Assembly: GCA_964480565.1 (NCBI GenBank)
Contig: CAYZSU010000007.1
Location: 1-51,460 of the forward strand
Direction: 5' to 3'
DNA: 51,460 nucleotides
Source of the DNA: CAYZSU01 sp964480565
GTDB lineage: Bacteria; UBA10199; 2-02-FULL-44-16; JAAZCA01
Below are positions 47,001 to 51,460 of this stretch, in pieces. Position numbers and translations under genes: made by a program. Within the stretch, counting starts at the first letter, position 1, and each line of letters opens with the position of its first letter. The notes beneath the pieces were generated by a model that was not told the DNA's origin, made no database searches, and saw nothing but the letters and a program-made list of their open reading frames with translations.

Positions 47001-47357
47001 CTCTTGGCAAAAGTAATAATGACCATCATGCCAACCAAACTCATAGGCTTTGGCAATGTTTTCGTGCTCTGTTGCAATTAAATGTTCATATTCTTTTTTA
47101 AACGACGCAATATATTTGTTATATCGTGCATCAACATATGCATCCAAATCATCCATCGGACAACCAGAAATAGTCACCTCAGTACGAATGGCATCCATTA
47201 ACATTTTTTTATTTAACACTTTTAGCGCAGCACGTATCGGTGGCTGCTGGGAACTATCTTCCACTTCATAGACTGTACCTGAACCGCCGCATCCAAGCAA
47301 TTTAACTACTGTCCATCGTCCAATCTGCATTCCCTGACATTCAGATATTTTTTGCAT
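44010..47357 (-). CDS. Ser/Thr protein kinase fused to P-loop ATPase and TPR array (second copy)
   Basis: The start is set at the ATG at 47357, after AGGAG; an earlier frame from 47375 lacks a site. The protein has 1115 residues. The kinase is complete: glycine loop GCGGSGTVYE, K46, E89, HLDIKSEN (D161), DFG 182-184 and ISPE. Walker A is GNSGTGKT (354-361), and the middle contains IIILIDNFHEL. TPR-like helices run from about 660 to 1100. It is a paralogue of the protein at 11470-14757, with the same domain order and similar boundaries (IIKGNSGTGKTHLL against TIYGNTGIGKTHLL). There is no membrane helix. It is likely the signalling output of its cassette. Confidence 0.9.
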   Translation of the reverse strand: MQKISECQGMQIGRWTVVKLLGCGGSGTVYEVEDSSQQPPIRAALKVLNKKMLMDAIRTEVTISGCPMDDLDAYVDARYNKYIASFKKEYEHLIATEHENIAKAYEFGWHDGHYYFCQELIQGAPFVDSMKKKDPLDMIPYFIQVLEGLDFIHRNRLLHLDIKSENVLLCDDGGQEKVKIIDFGISTIPSDYNGNFCGSGSYISPEIALGWKDQVDARADLFSVAVLFYYCLTWGRPPFYRKKSEKDFRKIRAIIEKERLPRAPSYAHSNKVPAYLDIIILRLLEKYPDKRFYNNARSVINAILTHQPDAFIGTKSNYFVAAQHVVVGHEDVLQDIATSIQDRSALSKSYIIKGNSGTGKTHLLNYIAHKAMMHLELWATIRLSFPMDETHISESIEKIMTTIISNTHGIIILIDNFHELSTCSPFAQAQVIECLKQCVSIINRKQQQVGILAKLPSLLLFVTYVDTNDPLSVSMFLEGHHDTIELSNFSQKLIKSYLGKMPAFTGNSVSDALVEKIYRMTKGNPAEIVDVVSGLNVGSSLFALDGSLIDLDHMDIQTVPTSTSQRWQLTYTSISEDERNILDFLSVWQCKQLSCTVTFSDLSYFIDHSMLGLMLMGLQEQDILRFDNQTGRYSFSDEHLSTHIYANLSSEKRCQWHDRLAGYIPLRGQLQLLHIGYGSDVWQGVKNLIKLGRQLFDAGNPLLAKDLFSDAFSRIGEKKHKLRLYISSLLIDAFHVCGEYRAAIDLFNSLNDICTSCCNSFPMILVRLYMSIIPVYTNEKKYIDAERLWKKAIYLLKNNKKNALYMCLLNLKARIAYNKSFDGEKLASKYLNIAKKGYMRSISLEERLPSINRLRVTNNDLGLVFSAMGSFESARDYLLQKLSRIEVNPNCLSLIATLLALADAYRLTQKYDDAMHCAKRALTLSCESKIGAKWRIQSHRELAAIYYAMDDYIMALTHSQYVMAGYVYLNNNANHEIQMARLWVQMGHCYKELQQWDQAILYFSSAIEYSIGQQSFVSAYEGLGESYYYQNDFKNALQYLGKSEELLIGLSINIARPYRFRIKKIRIDIAMACKQTDNVEVFVDELARLAIGFSELEDEVDDLKARLSTQTKWRV

Positions 47358-47609
47358 GCAATTTCTCCTAAACATTGTGTCGTAATATATGGGAATTTCA
47401 AATCATTCCCATAGTGAAAATTTATTTATGAAAGAATCAATATTTCAAACTGACCCACACTTTATCATATCAATATGCCATCAATATAGTCACCATTGAA
47501 CGTGATTTAATACACAGAAGATGACTGTTATTTCTAGATCATCAAATCCATTCGACGATGACAAAGTTAGAGAATAACCTATCAAACACACTGATCTGCT
47601 ACCCATAGT

Positions 47610-48569
47610 TTAAACATCATGATTCACAATAGTAATTGTTTGTTCTGCTGCAATTTCTTGACTCGCATCTGGCCATATTTCAATAAAATGATTTAATATT
47701 TGAGCGGCATTTGTATACACACGATTCTCTGGTTTTTTTTCAAGCAAACATAGGATTAATGTTTCAAGCTCTTTTGGCGTATCAGAATTAAATTGATGAA
47801 GACCTGAAGGAACACTTTCTTTTTCAATGCGTTTAAGCAAACTGTGAATATTTTTTTGAGTCCCCTTTCTCGCTTCAAAAGGAAGACTGCGTTTTATACA
47901 ATAATACATCAATGTACCCATAGAATATAAATCTGCCCGTTCATCGACATCACTTGTTTGGCCCAAAGCAACTTCGGGTGCCATATACACAGCTGTCCCC
48001 CTGAAACTTTCTTGAAAATCCCCTAGAGGCAATGCAAATCCATAATTCATCATCTTTATGACAGGTTCCGGTACATCCAGATTTACCCAAAATGTATTAC
48101 TTTTAATATTTAAATGAAGAAAACCATTTGCATGAACAAAGTCCAAAGCCTCAAAAGCTTTTACAAAAAGAGGAATCATCTGTAAGGGTGTCAGCCCTTT
48201 TGTAGCTTCGATCATATTGCGACCAGGAACATAATCGGTCAATAATATATGAGCATCACGCTCTTTATCATAAATCATATCATGAATTTCTGAAACATTC
48301 GGATGATATAAATCCGCTGTACGATCATATATGGATTGCCACTGAGTGGATAATGCATCCAATTTTTGCTGAGCTTGTAATTTGACTTCATCTAAAGATA
48401 AATCCTCATCTTGATCATGAATCACCATTTCATATCGCATTAACAATCGCTCTTTATCTAGCCAGCTGGCTATGTGCAGTTGGCCGCTATTATCACTGAC
48501 TAGATAAGATATCATTCGGCTGCTCATTGATAATTTTCTTAATAATTTAAATTCTTGCATATGGCTCAT
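47610..48569 (-). CDS. Pseudokinase of the second cassette
   Basis: The protein has 319 residues; GGAG lies seven bases before the ATG. The kinase fold is clear (FVHANGFLHLNIKSN, TAVYMAPEVALGQ, ERADLYSMGTLMYYCI). The catalytic Asp is Asn154, DFG is NYG (175-177), and no VAIK lysine or glycine loop is visible. It resembles active kinases more than the pseudokinases at 9561 and 10530, yet is still predicted inactive. It lies between the phosphatase and kinase-ATPase genes. Confidence 0.82.
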   Translation of the reverse strand: MSHMQEFKLLRKLSMSSRMISYLVSDNSGQLHIASWLDKERLLMRYEMVIHDQDEDLSLDEVKLQAQQKLDALSTQWQSIYDRTADLYHPNVSEIHDMIYDKERDAHILLTDYVPGRNMIEATKGLTPLQMIPLFVKAFEALDFVHANGFLHLNIKSNTFWVNLDVPEPVIKMMNYGFALPLGDFQESFRGTAVYMAPEVALGQTSDVDERADLYSMGTLMYYCIKRSLPFEARKGTQKNIHSLLKRIEKESVPSGLHQFNSDTPKELETLILCLLEKKPENRVYTNAAQILNHFIEIWPDASQEIAAEQTITIVNHDV

Positions 48570-48579
48570 CGCATTTCTC

Positions 48580-48626
48580 CTTATTTAAAAACTACCCACA
48601 AAATGTCTATTTTGAGGGCAGTCTCT
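48580..48626 (-). repeat. Decayed 5' end of a MITE copy upstream of the pseudokinase
   Basis: On the minus strand GAGACTGCCCTCAAAATAG followed by ACATTTTGTGGGTAGTTTTT parallels the MITE start (GGGACTGGTGAAAAATAG then ACAATTTGTGGGGTTGTTT). Confidence 0.6.
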
Positions 48627-48691
48627 GTATAAATAATCTCGTTTGCATGACATCACACTTTGCTTATTTTTGATTTGATGTCATCTTTTTT

Positions 48692-49600
48692 CTATGGTGT
48701 GTTCGGTTTTCGGATCACATAGCCACCCACGTCGATCATTAATACAGTCATATTATCATAGCTGGCTCTTTTTCCGACATGTGTGGCAGCGATTACTTTT
48801 TTTTGACCTTCAGCTAATGCTTTGGCAATCAATGCCTGGCATGATTGCTCAATATCCCCTTCTGCTCCTAAATGTAATAGATCATCATTGGACACTAAAT
48901 CGTATAAACCATCTGTACATAGAATAATCCGCATCCCCGAATATAGGGGCCGCACATAAAAATCTGCAATTACATTGGATTTTGTACCGATAGCGCGCGT
49001 AATAATATTTCTAGATTGTGCATGTCTGGCTTCTTGTTCGGACAACTCCCCTTCTCGAATAATATCTTCCAATTTGGAATGATCATGAGTCACACGTTGA
49101 AGGGTATCTTCCCATAAAATATATGCGCGTGAATCACCCACATTCATGAAAATCAATTTATCCTGTTTAAGCCATACAGCAGTCAATGTCGTACCCATTT
49201 TCCGCTGCCTTAAACTTCCTGCAGCATGTGCATTGGCACGTTTAAAGAGTTCCCCATTGGTAAACCATAGGGTATGGCGAAGTACAGTCTGATTATCGAT
49301 CATGTACATAAAAAATGCATCATCCATGGTATCAATTGTTGGTTCATAATGTGCATCTGGAAAGTCCTCATTTAGCATTGGCAAGCGTTGAACACTAACC
49401 TGATCAATCACTTGATTCATTTTATCGGATGTAAACAAACTCGCAATATCACCACCTGTATGCCCTCCAATACCATCGGCAACCAGGTATAATTGACTTT
49501 CATCATTGCAAAAAAATGAATCTTGATTACTTTTTCTTCCACCAATATCTGTCAATCCATAACTGACTGCATTGATTTTTAGTTGTTTTTTCTCAGGCAT
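48692..49600 (-). CDS. PP2C-family Ser/Thr protein phosphatase
   Basis: The start is placed at the ATG at 49600, six bases after GGAG; a TTG at 49612 is less likely. The protein has 302 residues. PP2C motifs are SNQDSFF, LVADGIGGHTGGDIAS, MGTTLTAVWL, MNVGDSRAYI, ILCTDGLYDLV and SYDNMTVLMIDV, with the metal-binding Asp residues present. A ~50-residue insertion (about 75-125) contains FPDAHYEPTIDTMDDAFFMY. It would reverse phosphorylation by the kinase of the same cassette. Confidence 0.93.
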   Translation of the reverse strand: MPEKKQLKINAVSYGLTDIGGRKSNQDSFFCNDESQLYLVADGIGGHTGGDIASLFTSDKMNQVIDQVSVQRLPMLNEDFPDAHYEPTIDTMDDAFFMYMIDNQTVLRHTLWFTNGELFKRANAHAAGSLRQRKMGTTLTAVWLKQDKLIFMNVGDSRAYILWEDTLQRVTHDHSKLEDIIREGELSEQEARHAQSRNIITRAIGTKSNVIADFYVRPLYSGMRIILCTDGLYDLVSNDDLLHLGAEGDIEQSCQALIAKALAEGQKKVIAATHVGKRASYDNMTVLMIDVGGYVIRKPNTP

Positions 49601-49662
49601 CACATGCTCCAATTTGAGATTCTACAAAAAAACGCCAATAACTCGTTATTTTTCAATGAATT

Positions 49663-49691
49663 ATAATAGCATAAAGAATAGTCAGCTTCAA
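49663..49691 (-). promoter_or_regulatory. Promoter of the phosphatase/kinase cassette
   Basis: On the minus strand TTGAAG (49691-49686), 17-base spacer, TATTAT (49668-49663), with TGC directly before it, like an extended -10. It lies ~60 bases upstream of the phosphatase start. Confidence 0.6.
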
Positions 49692-49853
49692 TGTATAAAA
49701 TTGATTTTATTTACACGGAAAATGTTCCGTTTTCGGAAAAAAAAGATTATTTTATACATTTATAGTAGAATTTTTAGAATTTTTCACAGAATAAAAAACA
49801 CCATTAACTGGATTCTAGCGGCAACCCGACGATGACAGATTTTTTGTAGGGAA
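49692..49853. other. Intergenic stretch without a recognised gene
   Basis: It holds a short palindrome (ACGGAA at 49715-49720 and TTCCGT at 49725-49730) and AT-rich sequence. I see no gene. Confidence 0.4.
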
Positions 49854-50094
49854 ATGACGTGTCATATCAGTACGGACGATGGCAAAATTCCTATCAAGGG
49901 ACTGGGGATGGCTTTCACAAATGCTTGCAGAAAACTCAAGGCATCGAAAATCTCAAATTTCCAGATTTTATGAGTTTTAAATCAATCAAAACAAGTTAGC
50001 GCTTATGGGGGAGCCCCCTGTGTCATTAAAGCTTCTAGGGAAACTATTGAATCGCGATCTAAATACATTGCGAAGCCACTATTTAACCGATTAA
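49854..50094 (+). pseudogene. Remnant of a tyrosine recombinase (integrase)
   Basis: A 39-residue frame starts at 49854 (TDDGKIPIKGLGMAFTNACR then KLKASKISNFQ). A second frame at about 49996-50094 reads LALMGEPPVSLKLLGKLLNR then DLNTLRSHYLTD. Together they resemble the catalytic region of phage-type integrases (GLGxAFxxACxRAxIxDFxFHDLRHT, then LGHxxxxTTxRYxHL). The HxLRHT segment and the Tyr context are disrupted. The match is by eye. Confidence 0.45.
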
Positions 50095-50375
50095 TCAAAT
50101 AAAATAGGATTGTCGCCAAATATCCAGATAAGCAAAGGCATCCAAGTCAAGCGTATCGCACAAAATGAAAAACAACTGTTTTGTTTGATGGGGCTGGTGA
50201 AAAATAGCCATTTGTGGGAGTGTTCAAAAATGCCTAGATTCTAGGCAGACAGCAAATTCAATGAAGGCGCATACATACGAGTATGTAACTGAATTTAATT
50301 TGCTGGATAACACCGAAGATGGGCGTTTTGAGGGCACTCCCTTGATGTCACTCCCATAACAGGAGCTAACTTCCA
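50095..50375. other. Intergenic region with a MITE copy, no gene
   Basis: Apart from the MITE listed separately I find no frame with a start and no clear terminator for the gene ending at 50376. Confidence 0.6.
50191..50341 (+). mobile_element. MITE-like hairpin element, copy 3 (151 bp, intact)
   Basis: It begins GGGCTGGTGAAAAATAGCC and ends GGGCACTCCC, flanked on both sides by TTGATG (50185-50190 and 50342-50347). The outer stem pairs GGGAGTG with CACTCCC, and the inner stem pairs CAGCAAATT with AATTTGCTG and CATAC with GTATG. It differs from copy 2 at many stem positions while keeping pairing. Confidence 0.87.
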
Positions 50376-51460
50376 TCAACGCAGGTGTTTTTTTCGAACA
50401 TACATTGCGCTAAAGAAAATCATTAATCCAAGCAATCCGTGATAGGAACATGCTGCGGCACTGCTGATACTACAGGATGTGCCAGCCCCGGCTCCCATGC
50501 CAGCAAGCGCATAGTCCCCACGACTATCATTTCCATCAACAGATACGCTGATTTCATCTGATGAGCCCTGCTTATCCTGTATTTCCAAAATATGCTGATT
50601 GCCAACGCCGATCGTAACACCACTACCATCATATTCAGGCCCAGCATCATCGGATGCGACAGTTCCTGAACTAACGGGCATCTCATCGCCAGCCAACAAC
50701 TCATCACTGACTAGTTCATGTTCACCAGAAAGTATGGAGTCAGTGCCAATATCACTATCATGGCGATTGGTATAGGCAGGGACATCCACGGGCATGATAG
50801 GTACGCTGTAAATATCTGGAATGCTTAAATCAAAGGGATTCGATAAATGCGTTATCTTAGACGTATTATCCACACGGGCAAAGATGACTTTATTTTTATC
50901 GGGTTCATTCAGACCACTGCATTCAAATATGCAGTCTGGTTTTTGAAAACAGCTACAATTGCCATCAATAGAACAATCCGTTGTTTCGTTTTCCGCCAAA
51001 CATATAGTATCATAGGATAGTACTTGTCGAACAGTACATGAAAACGCAGATTCCAAATAATAGGTATCAATATTTTCCTCACGATTTTCTATCACTCGAT
51101 AGGATTGAATGGACCCCTCACAGCTAGGTGATAAACCAACTATGTCAGTTACAAATACTTTTTCTTCTTCATCCTCGATTTTTTTTATGCCCACTCGAGA
51201 TAGGTCAAAGTTCCCATGATAGCGATCCAGCTCCATAAGGCCTTCAACTAATTCATCATCCTCATTTGGAAGTGTCACATCCGCGAGCGCTGGCTTGCCC
51301 GAATCCTTTAACTCAATGCCCAATTCAAGCACATTCAAATGCGTTTTGGAAATGCGTACGTCTTGGCTTCGCACAATGCGCACACCGGTGATTGCCTGAA
51401 TATCGCTGTTTGCAATCTCAACACCCTGACTCCTTCGAATTTCAATACCAATATCGCTGG
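50376..51460 (-). CDS. Beta-helix surface protein with C-terminal sorting/anchor signal (5' end outside window)
   Basis: The frame is open to the window edge, beyond the first possible start (GTG at 51383), so the gene is partial. The upstream part reads SDIGIEIRRSQGVEIANSDI then QAITGVRIVRSQDVRISKTH, the regular pattern of a parallel beta-helix. A Cys-rich segment follows (CSIDGNCSCFQKPDCIFECS), then an acidic and Gly-rich linker. The C-terminus is GAGTSCSISSAAACSYHG, a hydrophobic helix LLGLMIFFSAMYV, and RKKHLR. This is a tripartite Cys-helix-basic signal like MYXO-CTERM or related sorting tags. Likely exported and surface-anchored. Confidence 0.78.
   Translation of the reverse strand, partial: SDIGIEIRRSQGVEIANSDIQAITGVRIVRSQDVRISKTHLNVLELGIELKDSGKPALADVTLPNEDDELVEGLMELDRYHGNFDLSRVGIKKIEDEEEKVFVTDIVGLSPSCEGSIQSYRVIENREENIDTYYLESAFSCTVRQVLSYDTICLAENETTDCSIDGNCSCFQKPDCIFECSGLNEPDKNKVIFARVDNTSKITHLSNPFDLSIPDIYSVPIMPVDVPAYTNRHDSDIGTDSILSGEHELVSDELLAGDEMPVSSGTVASDDAGPEYDGSGVTIGVGNQHILEIQDKQGSSDEISVSVDGNDSRGDYALAGMGAGAGTSCSISSAAACSYHGLLGLMIFFSAMYVRKKHLR

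Noticed and set aside
49715..49735. Palindrome as a rho-independent terminator
   Set aside because: There are only six pairs and a short T-run, and no plus-strand gene ends just upstream.

Overview
The window is AT-rich DNA from a Gram-negative bacterium, most likely an uncultured proteobacterium with deltaproteobacterial traits. The pointers are delta-60 repeats next to thrombospondin type 3 repeats, eukaryote-like Ser/Thr kinases with ATPase and TPR domains, and a hairpin repeat whose GC-rich copy resembles repeats I associate with Desulfobacterota (from memory, not checked). I see no rRNA, tRNA or CRISPR. A 100-N assembly gap lies inside a repetitive gene at 906-1005.

Layout. 1-510: transposase remnants. 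508-3124: a secreted calcium-binding surface protein. 3458-4191: a gene split by a ~150-bp MITE. 4201-9401: ligA, a double-domain M16 peptidase and tag. 9561-14757: two pseudokinases followed by an active kinase-ATPase-TPR protein. 14809-18181: dprA, an IHF/HU gene and RNase R. 18298-20894: three unknown plus-strand genes. 20922-34201: one long minus-strand type III secretion cluster. 34788-42095: a type IV pilus/type II secretion-like cluster with an HDOD gene. 42235-43501: a decayed IS3-family element that cuts into a HEAT-like gene. 43491-49600: a second kinase cassette (PP2C phosphatase, pseudokinase, active kinase-ATPase-TPR, HEAT-like protein). 49854-50347: an integrase remnant and another MITE copy. 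50376-51460: the 3' part of a beta-helix surface protein.

The centrepiece is the type III system. In transcription order it encodes a FliA-type sigma factor, a SctI-like inner rod protein, a FliG-like protein, SctL/FliH, SctN/FliI, SctO/FliJ, SctP/FliK, a FliM-like and a FliN-like protein, a FliO-like protein, SctR, SctS and SctT. It then encodes an EF-hand protein, a SycD-like chaperone, an unknown helical protein and a second SycD-like chaperone. FliO, FliG and sigma-28 are flagellar hallmarks, whereas SctI and the SycD-like chaperones are hallmarks of injectisomes, so the machine looks like a flagellum/injectisome intermediate. A good sigma-54 promoter (-24/-12) and an upstream dyad precede the sigma gene, suggesting a sigma-54 to sigma-28 cascade. 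SctU, SctV, SctC, SctD, SctJ and a needle gene are not in the window.

The two kinase cassettes share one design: one or two catalytically dead kinases precede an active kinase fused to a P-loop ATPase and TPRs. They bracket the secretion and pilus clusters and probably supply phospho-signalling; a link to secretion is inference. Mobile DNA is mostly decayed.
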